Source: Candidatus Howiella intestinavium (GTDB lineage Bacteria > Bacillota > Clostridia > Oscillospirales > Acutalibacteraceae). From it: DNA of 64,000 nt. Position 1 is the stretch's first letter. Every line of letters starts with the position of its first letter. Below are positions 16,462 to 26,545 of this stretch, one piece after another. The notes beneath the pieces were generated by a model that did not search any database, had not been told where the DNA came from, and was given only the letters and a program-made list of their open reading frames with translations. Position numbers and translations under genes: made by a program. The stretch lies in the NCBI GenBank assembly GCA_904420585.1, contig CAJFVX010000059.1:1-64000 (forward strand), read 5' to 3'.

Positions 16462-18684
16462 ATGCGCCGGCCCCTGCTATACGCCGCCCTTGCCGCCGCC
16501 CTGACCCTCCTTGCGGCCATCCGGCTTCCCCTTCCGGCTGCGCTGGTATGGGTGCTGCTTGCAGCCGCCGGCTTTGGAGCCTGCTGCATCCTGCGGAAAA
16601 GGGAAACGGCCCGGGTTCTTCTTCCGGCTTTCCTGGCCGCAGCCGCCGCCGGCGCCTATTTCTTCCTTATAACGGCGGTACAGGTGCAGCCGGTACAGGC
16701 CTTCGGGGAAAGGGAGGCCCTGGTGTCGGGCGTCATCCAGGAGGAGCCGGTCACCGAGGATGGCCGCACGGTCTATATCCTCAAGGCGGATGCCTGCGAT
16801 TTGGAGGGCTTTCCCCTGGGCGCCAAGCTGCGCATCACCGACTCCACCGCCCAGCGGGCCGAGGCCTTTGACCGCTACACCGCCCGGGTACGGCTGTACG
16901 CCCCAAAAGGCTGGAGCGCCGCCGGCTATTACGCCGACGGGATTTACCTCTGCGGCGCGGCCGCCGGGGAACAGGCGGTGGAGCGGGCGGAAAGCCGGCC
17001 GCCCTACTATCTGGCCATCCGGGCGCGGCAGTATGTCCGCTCCTTTTTCGAGACCCATCTCTCCTACGACCAGGCCGCCGCCCTAAACGGCCTGCTTCTG
17101 GGGGACAAGACCGGCATGACCGCCGAACAGGACGCGGCCTTCCGGGACAGCGGCATCTCCCATATTATGGCCGTGTCGGGCATGCATCTGGCCGTTATCT
17201 GCCAGGCCCTGCTGGCCTTGCTGCGAAAGCTGCGGGTGGGCCGCCGGCCCTCGGCGGTTATCGCCATGGCGGCGGTGCTTATCATCATGGCGGTCACCGG
17301 CTTTTCGGCCTCCATCCTCCGGGCGGGGGTCACCTATCTGATTATGCTGGCGGGCAGCCTGTTTTTCGCCAGGGCCGACGGCCTCAACTCCTTAGGCGGC
17401 GCCGTGCTGGCCATACTGGCGCTGAACCCTTTCAACATTATGGATTTGTCCTTTCAGCTGTCGGTCTGCGCCACTTTGGGCATCCTGACAGCCTGTCCGC
17501 CCCTCTGCCGCCGGCTGGAGGAAAAGCTGCCCGCCGGCCTGCCGGGGCGTATCCTGCGGCCGGCCGCCTTTATCCTGGCCCAGTCGGCAGTCTGTACCCT
17601 GTTTACCCTGCCGGTTATCCTCCTGCGGCTGGACCAGGTGTCCCTGGTGGCGCCCCTTACCAACCTGGCGGTCTCCTTCGCTTCCACCGCCGCCTTGCTG
17701 TGCGGCCTGCTGGCCCTTCTTCTGTCCCTTTGGCCGCCCCTTATGGCCTTTGGATACCCCCTGCTGCTGGCGGCGGGGCTGCTTATCCGATACATCGGCC
17801 GGGCGGCGGCCTTCTTCGCCGGCCTGCCCTTTGCCACGGCCCCCACAGCCTATGGCTATCTGCAAATCTTTATAGCCGGGGCTTTTCTGCTTATGGGCCT
17901 GGCCGTCCTGCTTCCCGGCCGGCGGCGGATGTACCGCCTGACGGCCATCCTCACCGCTTTTTTGTTCCTTGTGGGCAGCGGCTCCCACGCGGCCTTTTCC
18001 CGCGGCACCACTAAGGTGACCCTGCTGGACACGGACACCGGCCTGGCGGTACTCCTGACCCGGGGCGGCCGGCACGCCCTCATCGGCGCCGGCGGGGAGG
18101 CCGACGCCTATTACGCCGTCCGGGACGCGGTGCGGGGCTACGGCGCCGGCTGCCTGGATTTGGTGGCCCTGCCGTCCCTGGACACGGCTTACACAGGCGG
18201 CCTGCCCCGGCTGCTGGGGGACGGGGCGGCGGATATGCTGGCCGCCCCCGGCGGGCGGGACTACGCTGCCTCCCTCTCCCTTGCAGAAGAGCAGATAACG
18301 GCGGCCGATTGGGGCGAGGGCGGCCGGGTGGAGCTGTGGGGCGACGTGGCCATCCGGCCGGTTGCCTGCGGCGGGCAGGCGGGGGCCTATCTGCAGGTGG
18401 GCGGGACGGCCTTCCTGCTTCTGCCCACGCCGGCCTCTTTACGTGAGCTGCCGGCGGAATACCGGGAATATGAGGCGCTGCTGACCACCGCCGGCAGGAT
18501 GGCCGGGGTACCGGCTTCCCCTGCGGCGGCGGGACTGGTCAGCGGCGAATCGGGTATGGCGGAAAGGGGCGCGGCCTACCTTACGGCCGACGGCCTGCCG
18601 TCTTACGCCACCGGCGGCGGGGGAGGTTTGACCCTGCGCACCCGGGGCCGGGGCGATATCACTGTCAGGAGGGAAGGGGAATGA
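16462..18684 (+). CDS. comEC: ComEC/Rec2-family DNA uptake channel with degenerate C-terminal domain
   Basis: 740 residues. Two N-terminal membrane segments are followed by an OB-like extracellular domain and the competence core with GLLLGDKTGM, HIMAVSGMHLAVI (about residues 235-247) and FSASILRAGVTYLI, then many transmembrane helices. ComEC carries single-stranded DNA across the membrane. The C-terminal metallo-beta-lactamase-like domain is still recognisable (VTLLDTDTG..., LDLVALPSLDTAYTGGL), but the HxHxDH metal motif is absent, so nuclease activity there is unlikely. ATG at 16462 follows GGGGGAGGG. Its stop overlaps the holA start (ATGA), a common comEC-holA arrangement. Confidence 0.88.
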   Translation: MRRPLLYAALAAALTLLAAIRLPLPAALVWVLLAAAGFGACCILRKRETARVLLPAFLAAAAAGAYFFLITAVQVQPVQAFGEREALVSGVIQEEPVTEDGRTVYILKADACDLEGFPLGAKLRITDSTAQRAEAFDRYTARVRLYAPKGWSAAGYYADGIYLCGAAAGEQAVERAESRPPYYLAIRARQYVRSFFETHLSYDQAAALNGLLLGDKTGMTAEQDAAFRDSGISHIMAVSGMHLAVICQALLALLRKLRVGRRPSAVIAMAAVLIIMAVTGFSASILRAGVTYLIMLAGSLFFARADGLNSLGGAVLAILALNPFNIMDLSFQLSVCATLGILTACPPLCRRLEEKLPAGLPGRILRPAAFILAQSAVCTLFTLPVILLRLDQVSLVAPLTNLAVSFASTAALLCGLLALLLSLWPPLMAFGYPLLLAAGLLIRYIGRAAAFFAGLPFATAPTAYGYLQIFIAGAFLLMGLAVLLPGRRRMYRLTAILTAFLFLVGSGSHAAFSRGTTKVTLLDTDTGLAVLLTRGGRHALIGAGGEADAYYAVRDAVRGYGAGCLDLVALPSLDTAYTGGLPRLLGDGAADMLAAPGGRDYAASLSLAEEQITAADWGEGGRVELWGDVAIRPVACGGQAGAYLQVGGTAFLLLPTPASLRELPAEYREYEALLTTAGRMAGVPASPAAAGLVSGESGMAERGAAYLTADGLPSYATGGGGGLTLRTRGRGDITVRREGE

Positions 18685-19724
18685 AGCCCATTACCGAATC
18701 CGAACTGAAAAAGCAAATCAAGGATACTTTGGCGCCGGTCTACCTCCTGTACGGGACCGAGACCTATTTGAAGCAGCACTATGTGAACCAGCTGGTAAAA
18801 AAGGCGGCGGGGGAGGATAAGAGCTTTAATTTCAACCGGTTCGACGGGGCCCCCGACATGCAGGCCCTGTACGACGCGGCCAGCCAGTTCCCCCTGCTGC
18901 ACCCCACCAAGTGCGTGCTTATCTGCGACTACGACGTGGAAAAGGCCTCTGCGTCCGAGCTGGACAAGCTGCTGGAAATCGTGGCCGAGCCCTTTGATAC
19001 CACCGTGCTGATTTTCTGGTTCGACACGGTGGAGATAAACCCCAAAAAGGCGGCCAAGTTTAAAAAACTGGCGGCGGCGGCCGAGAAGCGGGGAGGCTGC
19101 GCCGTGGAGCTCAACCGGAAGACGGCTTCCGAGCTCCAGCGCATGCTCTGCTCCGGCGCGGCCCGGCGGGGCTGCCGCATGGAGCCCACCACCGCCCGGT
19201 ACCTGATTGAAACCTGCTCGGACGATTTGCAGACCCTGCTGGCCGAATTGGAAAAGCTCTGCGCCTACAGCCAGGACGGCGCCATTACCCGGGAAATAAT
19301 CGACAAGGTGGCTGTCCGGCGGGTGGATGTGTCCATATACAATCTGGCCAAGGCCCTGACCGGCGGCCGGATGGAGGAGGCCATGGGGATTCTGGACGAC
19401 CTGTTTTTCCAGCGGGTGGAGCCGGTGGTCATCCTCAGCAGCCTGTCGGCCCCCTACGTGGACATGCTGCGGGCCAAGGCGGCCCTGGCCGCCGGAAAGA
19501 AGCCGGAGGAAATCGCCGCCGATTTCGGGTATTACGGCACGGCCTTCCGCCTGAAAAACGCCGGGTACACCGCCCGGCATATGAGCGGGGGCCAGCTGCG
19601 GGAGAGCCTGGAAGTCCTGCTGGAGGCCGACGGGATGCTCAAGGGCTCCAAGACCCCGCCCCGGGTGGCTTTGGAGCAGACCCTCATCCGGTTATATATG
19701 ATTGCAAAGGGGGCTTCCCGTTGA
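18681..19724 (+). CDS. holA: DNA polymerase III subunit delta
   Basis: 347 residues, the usual length. PVYLLYGTETYLKQHYVNQL near the N-terminus and the central segment DDLQTLLAELEKLCAYSQDG are typical of HolA, the clamp-loader subunit that opens the beta sliding clamp. Its start overlaps the comEC stop by 4 bases and its stop overlaps the next start, so it is translationally coupled in a four-gene operon. Confidence 0.93.
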   Translation: MKPITESELKKQIKDTLAPVYLLYGTETYLKQHYVNQLVKKAAGEDKSFNFNRFDGAPDMQALYDAASQFPLLHPTKCVLICDYDVEKASASELDKLLEIVAEPFDTTVLIFWFDTVEINPKKAAKFKKLAAAAEKRGGCAVELNRKTASELQRMLCSGAARRGCRMEPTTARYLIETCSDDLQTLLAELEKLCAYSQDGAITREIIDKVAVRRVDVSIYNLAKALTGGRMEEAMGILDDLFFQRVEPVVILSSLSAPYVDMLRAKAALAAGKKPEEIAADFGYYGTAFRLKNAGYTARHMSGGQLRESLEVLLEADGMLKGSKTPPRVALEQTLIRLYMIAKGASR

Positions 19725-20359
19725 TCCGTCTGAAGGAAGCGGTGATTGTAGAGGGGAAATACGATAAAATCAAGCTGGCCGGGGTTATCGACGGCCTTAT
19801 CCTTACCACCGAGGGCTTCGGCATATTCAAGGATAAAAAGAAGCTGGCCCTCATCCGGCGGCTGGCCGCCACCTGCGGGGTGGTCATCCTGACCGACAGC
19901 GACGCCGCCGGCTTCCGCATCCGCTCCTATCTCCTGGGCAGCCTGCGGGAGGGAAAGGTGTACCAGGCCTACATCCCGGACATTTTAGGCAAGGAGCGGC
20001 GGAAGGAGAAGCCCTCCGGCGAAGGCAAGCTGGGGGTGGAGGGGGTGCCGGTGCCGGTGATTCTGGAGGCCCTGCGGCGGGCGGGGGTGGAGCCCCTGGC
20101 CGTGGACGAGCGGGAGACGGCCTATTTCTCCGATACCTCCCAGCAGGACGCGGGCGCCGGCCGGCCCATCACCAAGCAGGATTTTTACGAGGACGGCCTC
20201 ACCGGCGGCCCGGATGCCAAGGCCCGCCGGCAGCGGCTTATCCGGCGGCTGGGCCTGCCCGAGCATCTCTCGGCCAACGCCCTGGCCGACGTGCTGAACA
20301 CCATGGTGAGCTACGAGGAATACAAGGCCCTTGCGGCCGGTTTGGACGAGGAGGGGTAA
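19721..20359 (+). CDS. TOPRIM protein, ribonuclease M5-like
   Basis: 212 residues. The N-terminal half is a TOPRIM domain: the conserved Glu in AVIVEGKYDKIKL (residues 7-19) and the acidic motif LTDSDAAGFRIR (about 57-68). The C-terminal half resembles the DUF4093 region of RNase M5 homologues, with LADVLNTMVSYEEYKAL near the end. RNase M5 matures 5S rRNA in Firmicutes; some homologues are only TOPRIM proteins, so I leave the symbol (rnmV) blank. It starts with TTG, and TTGA overlaps the holA stop. The protein is somewhat longer than the B. subtilis enzyme. Confidence 0.78.
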   Translation: MIRLKEAVIVEGKYDKIKLAGVIDGLILTTEGFGIFKDKKKLALIRRLAATCGVVILTDSDAAGFRIRSYLLGSLREGKVYQAYIPDILGKERRKEKPSGEGKLGVEGVPVPVILEALRRAGVEPLAVDERETAYFSDTSQQDAGAGRPITKQDFYEDGLTGGPDAKARRQRLIRRLGLPEHLSANALADVLNTMVSYEEYKALAAGLDEEG

Positions 20360-20361
20360 CA

Positions 20362-21369
20362 ATGGCGGGCAACCCCATGCAGAAGCTGAAAATCCTCTAT
20401 CTTCTGGACATACTCAAGCAGTACACCGACGAGGAGCACCCCCTGTCGGCGGCCGAGCTGTGTGAAAAGCTGGCCAGCCGGGGTGTACCGGCCGAGCGCA
20501 AGTCCATCTACAGCGACATAGAGGCCCTGCAGCGGTACGGGGTGGAGATTTTGTCCACCCGCCAGCCCAAGGCGGGCTACTTTCTGGTGACCCGGGACTT
20601 TGAACTGCCCGAGGTGCGCCTGCTCATCGACGCCGTCCAGGCCGCCGGCTTCATCACCGCCCGGAAGACCCGTCTTCTCACCGGCAAGCTGGAAAGGCTG
20701 GTGAGCGAGAGCCAGGCGGGGAAAATCCAGCGGCAGATGTATGTGGACAGCCGCAACAAGTGCGAAAACGAGGAGATTTACTACAATATCGACCTGCTCA
20801 ACAAGGCCATAGAAGATGCCAAAAAGGTGGAGCTGACCTACAGCCGGCGGCAGCTGGAGGAAAACCGGCGGATTGTCACCGCCAGCCGGCAGTTTGTCAT
20901 CAGCCCCTACGCCCTCACCTGGATGAACGACCACTATTACCTCATCGGCAACAACCAGAAGTACGACAACCTAATGCACCTGCGGGTGGATCGGATGCGG
21001 CGGGTGCAGGTGCTGGAGGAGGCCGCCCGCCCCTTCCAGGAGGTCAGCCCCTATACCGAACGGTTCGACACGGCCGACTATGTTTCCCGGGTGTTCAATA
21101 TGTTCGGGGGAGAATTGCAGAAGATTGACCTGCGCTGCAAATCCGGCCTGCTGGAGCAGGTGCTGGACCGGTTCGGGGAATCCATCTTCATTCGGGACGG
21201 CGGGGAAGGGCATTTTGTCTTTACGGTTTCGGCCCAGGTCAGCGAGGGCCTGACCGGCTGGCTGCTCCAGTTCGGCGACGGTATAGAGGTGCTGGCTCCC
21301 GCCGACCTGCGGAACCAGATGGGGGAGAAAATCGCCGCTTTGCAGAAAATGTACGGCGGGCAGGAATAA
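20362..21369 (+). CDS. WYL-domain transcriptional regulator
   Basis: 335 residues. The N-terminus is a winged helix (LKILYLLDILKQYTDEEHPL, AAELCEKLASRGVPAERKSI); the middle has the WYL-type segment FVISPYALTWMNDHYYLIG (about 175-193) followed by HLRVDRMRRVQVLEE; a C-terminal WCX-type extension closes it. WYL regulators sense nucleic acids or small ligands and are often tied to DNA damage or uptake. It starts 2 bases after the RNase M5-like stop, so it belongs to the comEC-holA operon. That a DNA-uptake gene and this regulator share an operon is suggestive only. Confidence 0.88.
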   Translation: MAGNPMQKLKILYLLDILKQYTDEEHPLSAAELCEKLASRGVPAERKSIYSDIEALQRYGVEILSTRQPKAGYFLVTRDFELPEVRLLIDAVQAAGFITARKTRLLTGKLERLVSESQAGKIQRQMYVDSRNKCENEEIYYNIDLLNKAIEDAKKVELTYSRRQLEENRRIVTASRQFVISPYALTWMNDHYYLIGNNQKYDNLMHLRVDRMRRVQVLEEAARPFQEVSPYTERFDTADYVSRVFNMFGGELQKIDLRCKSGLLEQVLDRFGESIFIRDGGEGHFVFTVSAQVSEGLTGWLLQFGDGIEVLAPADLRNQMGEKIAALQKMYGGQE

Positions 21370-21381
21370 CGCCCTATAGAG

Positions 21382-21416
21382 AAAGGCCCCGCAGCGGCTA
21401 AGCTGCGGGGCCTTTG
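21382..21416 (+). terminator. Terminator between convergent genes
   Basis: AAAGGCCCCGCAG...CTGCGGGGCCTTT is symmetrical with A and T runs outside, so it can end both the WYL operon (+) and the GH51-like gene (-). Confidence 0.8.
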
Positions 21417-21434
21417 TACAGGGGATACAGGAGA

Positions 21435-24400
21435 TCAGCTGTTTTGCTGGGCCAGGCGTTTGCAAAGGGCCATGACGTCGTCTATAAGTACCTTGCCGTC
21501 GCCGGTCAGGTCGCCGATGAAAACTTCCTGGTCGGTGGGCTGGGCGCCGCTGTTGCTGCGGGCCAGGATTTTGCAGGCGGCCATGACGTCCTCGATATTC
21601 AGCCGGTCGTCTTCCGTCAGGTCGCCCGGCAGACGGACGGTGATTTCGGCGGCCGCCGCCAGGTCGCAGCCCTCCACCGTCCCTTTTATGGTGAAGACGC
21701 CGGGCGCGGCATACCGGTCGGCGGGGATTTCCTCCCATACCACCGGCACCTGAGCTTTCGTCCCGTCGGAATAGGTGGCCTCTATGGTCTCGGGCAGGGC
21801 GGGGGCCCGGCCGGTGAGGGTCAGGACGGCTGCCGGGGACAGTTCGGTGATTTCGGCTTGGGTGGGCGGGGCCGCAGTCACGGTGACGGTGGCCGTCACC
21901 TGGATTTCGGTGCCCGCTACGACGCCCTTTACCGTAAAGTTGCCCGGCTCGGCATAGAGGGATTCCTCCACATCCTCCCAAATTACGCTGGCCTCGCCTT
22001 TTGTCCCGTCGACGAAGGTCACTGGCACGCTGGCGGGCAGCTGGGGCGCCGTCCCCGCCGTGGTGCTCACCTCTGCCGACTGGGCGGAAGCGATTTCGTT
22101 GATAACCGTGACCACCGCCCGGGCGGGAATATCCAGCCCGTCCACAGCGCCGGTGACGGTGAAGGTGCCGGTGGCGGCGTACTTTTCAGGGTCGATGTCT
22201 TCCCAAGTTACCGCCCGGGGTTCGGTTTCGCAGGTGTTGTACCGGGCCAGGACCTGCTGGGGCAGCACCGGCGGGGCGCCTACGGGGGTGGTGACCGAAA
22301 CGGTCTGCACCTGGGTGATGGCGGGGGTTATGGCCCCATTGATTTGTTTTACATGGAAGTTATCTAAATAAAAGGTGCTGTTTCTGCCGGTGGAAGAAAA
22401 CAGGAGGAAGTCCAGGGGATTCTCCCCCGGGTCGTAGGCGCCGTCATACAGGATGCAGGCGCCGTCCAGGTAGACGGCGTATCCGCCGGCCTGATGGTCC
22501 AGTACGATTTCTACGGTGTACCACTGGTTGTCTGCGTACTCGCCCCGCTTTTCCTCTCCGCATACAATGTCGTTTTTGTCAAAGGCGACAGAGAAGCAGG
22601 CTGTCTCCCCGCTCATGGCCTGCAGCTGGAAGCTGCCGCCCCGCTGGGTGGATTTGAGCTGGAAGGTGATGTCCAGCAGCCCGGTATAGCCTTTGGGATT
22701 CTCGGCCGGGAAATCCTGGCCGGACAGGGTGGCCTGCACCCGTGTGTCCGCACCGTCCCCGCCCATCATAAAGGCCTGTTCGACGCTGTTGTCCGGATCC
22801 CGCTGTACGCTGGCCGTCCCCTCCAGCAGGGAGAAGTAGCTGGGGAAGCCGCCGATATGGATGGAACCGAAGTGGCGCAGCTGGAAGTTTTCGGCCCAGG
22901 GGCTGGCGGCGTTTGCCGTGCCGGCCACCTTCATGGAGACGACTGTGCCGGCCCCAAAGTCATAGGCGAAGGAGGAGCCGCCCACGCCCAGGGTTTCGGT
23001 GGTTTCCGCGATATCCGTTTCATTCCAGAGATTCGGGATATCCCCGTCCGCCGGCAGGTCGGCTGTGCGGATAACCGTGTCGCCGGAGATGCGGTAACCC
23101 GCCAGATTGACGGTGGCCGAAAGGTCCAGGTCGGTGGGATTGGCCACCAGCAGATACAGGGTGCCGTCCGCAGCCCGGGCGGCCTCGGCCTGCAGCCCGC
23201 AGTTCCCGGCAAAGGCGTTCAGCTGCTGCCCCGGAAGCAGGCTGCTCTCTTCATCCCGGAGGGTGCAGGCATCTACGGTGATGACCGGCGCGTCGGCCCG
23301 CTTGATAACCGTAATCTCCGCCGCCGCCTTTTTATCCGTATCCTCTACCGTGCCCGCCAGGGTGAATACCCCCGGCTGCTGGTACAGTTCCGGATCCAGT
23401 TCCTCCCAGGTTACCTTCCGGGCCGCCTGCTGGCCGTCGGTGAAGGTCACGGTGACCTCCCGGGGCAGGGAGGGGGCGTACCCTGTCAGGGTGGATAACG
23501 CCACGGGCACAATGGATTCTACCGCTTTGACCACCCGGATAACCGCCCGGGCCGTAAGTTCCAGCCCGTCGATGGCGCCGGATAGGGTAAAGCTGCCGGC
23601 CTCGGCGTAGTCGGCCGGGTCGATGGCGTCCCATTTGACCGCCCGTTCCTCCGTCTCGCCGGTATTGTACCGCACGGTGACCCTATCGGGCAGGACGGGG
23701 GCCGTACCCACCTGGACGGTCTGGCGCACGTCGTCGGCCTGGGTGATTTGGGAAGCGAGGGTGTTGTCGATGTGGGATACCTGGAAATCGTCGATGAGGA
23801 AGCTGCCGTTCTGGTTTTCGGCGTCGAAGATGAGATAGTCCAGGGGGGCGTCTGCATCGGCGTTGTACACCGCCTGGCTGCCGATATAGCTGCCGTTAAA
23901 ATAGAAGACATACTCTCTGGCCTTGTGGTCCACCACGATTTCCACCGGATAGAATTTGTCCTTCTCATACAGCGCCCGGGTGACCGCCCCGTTCATGACC
24001 TTGCCGTTTTCAAAGGCCAGGTTAAAGGCTTCCTTCCCGCCGCCCCAAACTGAAATATCCAGCCGGGAGCCGTCCTGCAGGGCCTTGAAAAGGAAGGTGA
24101 TTTTCAGCATCCCATCGTAGGCCGTGGGGGAATCCACCGGCATATCCTGCCCCGAAAGGGGAGCCCGCACCCGGGTATTGGTTCCCTGCCGGGTGATTTG
24201 GAAGGCCTTGTTGGCCGCATTTTCCTCTCTTGCGCTCTGAACCGAGGCCGTGCCCGTCTCCACCGAGAAGTAGGAGGGCACCGAGCCGATGGCCGCCATG
24301 CCGAAGTGCCGGAGCTGGAAGTTGGCGGTATAGGGATTGCGGGAGGCGCCCGTCAGCTTGATGGCCACCAGGGAGTGGGCCGGGAAGGTGTAGCTGAAGC

Positions 24401-26292
24401 TGCTGCCGCCTACCCCTAAAGGCGCCTCGGTTTCGGTGATGGAGATGGCGTCGGGGGTTTCGGGGGTGTTGCAGGCGGTGATGTCCGCCCCGTTCAGGGT
24501 CTGGATCCGCGCCGGGCCGGAGATGGTGTACCCCTGGAGGTTGACGGCGGCCGTGATGTCATTTTCCGCATCCCGGTTGACGGCCAGCAGGTACAGGTCG
24601 CCGTTTTCGTCGGTCTGGGTGGCCAGCACCCGCAGGGCCTCGTATTCGGTGCTCCGGGAGACCACGGGATTATTCTCCACATAGGAATTGCGCACCGTGT
24701 CCCCCTTGTTGTTGCCGATGACCTTGTAGGCCAGGGCGGTGCCGCCCTCCACAAATTGGCTGGGGTCATCGGGATAGGGGGCGTACATGCTGTTGTAGAC
24801 CGAGTCGGCCCCCGGCAGGCCGGGGCCGCCGCCGAAGCTGTAGGCCGTGAAGGCCTGCTGGATGTGGATGAGGGACTCGGTTTTGGACGAGCCCATAAAG
24901 GTCACGGCAAAGGAGAGGGCCCGGCTGAGATTTCTGGCCTCCTCCCGCCCCTCGGGGGAGGCGTCCTCCGAATAGACCTGGGATACGTCCAGGGTGCCGA
25001 ATTCGGTGACGGCGGGGATGGTGTCGTTGCTGCCCGACTTGTTCCGCAGGTCGGTGACGTTTTTGTCGATTTGCTGTACCAGCTTGTCGGATATGGTCAT
25101 AAAGGCGTCGTGCACCTCGTCGGCGTTGGTGGGGGCGTTGGAATAGCCGATATAATTGTGGTAGACGATGCCGTCGCACTGGTCGGCGGTGACGAAATTG
25201 TAGACATAGGGCAGGGTGCTGAAAATTTGAATATCCGGGTCGATGGCCTTCATGGCCTCGTAGTATTCCACAAAGCCGGCGTGCTTGTGCTGATAATCCA
25301 CCGTGACGGCGGCGCCTTCCGGGGGGATGCTGCCGTTTTCCCCGTCGCCGAAGGTGATTTGGCCGGAGGCATAGTCTATGGTGTAGACCTTGTCGGCCGC
25401 GCCGGCGGTATCCAGGCTGTCGGCTTTCGCCCAGGCCTCCCCGTCCACATAGACCCTTTCGGACCCCTCCACCACCGGCTTATACTGGGTGTAGAAGGTC
25501 TCCCCGGCTTCTCCGCCGGATACATTGTCCGTCCAGGTGCCCTTGGTGCGGGCCGGGGAGCCGGTGGCCTGCACCGTATCCCCCAGGGCGTACCGCTTGG
25601 CCCGGTCGGTTTCCCCGGAAACCGAGGGCAGGGTCAGCCAGTACATCTGGCTGTCGATATACATTTCATTGCCGATTTCATAGTAGATGACGTCGTAGGG
25701 CTCGGGATGGCCGTTTTCCGCCCGGACGGCCGCCCAGTCGGTGCCGCCGCCGGGGTTGGAGCCGTCGTTGGGCGCGTTCATATATTCCACCAGGTCGGCT
25801 GCGTCCTGGGGCGTCTCGGCCGCCTCGCCCACCATGTAGAGCACCTCCGCCCCGATTTCCTCGGTGTAGCGCATGTGCTCGTCCAGGCCGTAGTAGGGGA
25901 AGACCGATTGGTAGTTGTTGCCCAGCACCACGTTGCTGCGCTCCTCCCGGGGGCCGATGGTGTCCTTCCAGGTGAAGAGGCTGGCGATGGTGCCGCCGGG
26001 ATACCGCACCACCCCCCAGGTTGGACTCCTTGGTCTTCTCGAGAAAATCGGGGTAGACCTGGTCGTTTGCCTCGTCGTACATGCCGAAGCCGCCGTAGGC
26101 GTGGCGGTGGTTGGAGCCCAAGGTGTAGGGGCTGATTTCCGCCCGCTGGGTATAGGCGTCCACCGTGATGACCGGGACGTCCCCGGCCGCCTGGGCCGAC
26201 AGAAGCCCCGCTGTAAAGGGAGCCTGCCCGGCCAGCAGGGCCGCCGAAAGGGCCAGGGCCGCGCCGCGTTTGACAAGTCTTTTCTGCCGCAT
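21435..26292 (-). CDS. Secreted GH51-like alpha-L-arabinofuranosidase with Ig-like domains and dockerin; frameshifted near the N-terminus
   Basis: The natural start is the ATG at 26292 (AAGGAGG 10 bases upstream), giving a signal peptide (MRQKRLVKRGAALALSAALL...). Reading holds until KESNLG, where a run of six G (plus-strand C at 26012-26017) shifts the frame; removing one base restores GVVRYPGGTIASLFTWKD, a GH51 signature. Intact length would be 1618 residues. Catalytic candidates are the Glu of YYEIGNEM (acid/base) and PAVTEFG (nucleophile). After the catalytic domain come two copies of a laminin-G-like module (each starting NFQLRHFG), several Big_4-type Ig domains (YNTGETEERAVKWD and similar) and a dockerin. 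The shift may be a real mutation, slipped-strand switching or a sequencing error. Confidence 0.82.
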
Positions 26293-26384
26293 GGGTTGAT
26301 AACCTCCTTGCTGTATGCCGGCAGCGGGCACCTGTCCTCTTTAAAACCTTATCCAGCGGCTCGCTGTCGTTTTATTTTGTATCT

Positions 26385-26413
26385 ATCATACAATAAATTT
26401 TTCTTTTCGTAAA
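26385..26413 (-). promoter_or_regulatory. Promoter of the GH51-like gene
   Basis: On the minus strand TTTACG (26408-26413) and TATGAT (26385-26390), 17 bases apart, in an AT-rich divergent region (26293-26545). Confidence 0.5.
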
Positions 26414-26491
26414 ATACTTATATCTTATATTTCATATAGCTGTTTTGATATGATGTATAGGATTTTGATAGTTTTTTGTCGGTTTTCCTTC

Positions 26492-26520
26492 TTGTAATCC
26501 CCTGGGACGATCCGTATACT
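26492..26520 (+). promoter_or_regulatory. Promoter of the sulfatase gene
   Basis: TTGTAA (26492-26497), 17 bases, TATACT (26515-26520). Confidence 0.6.
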
Positions 26521-26545
26521 GGTATCGAATAAAGGAGGCGGCGAC

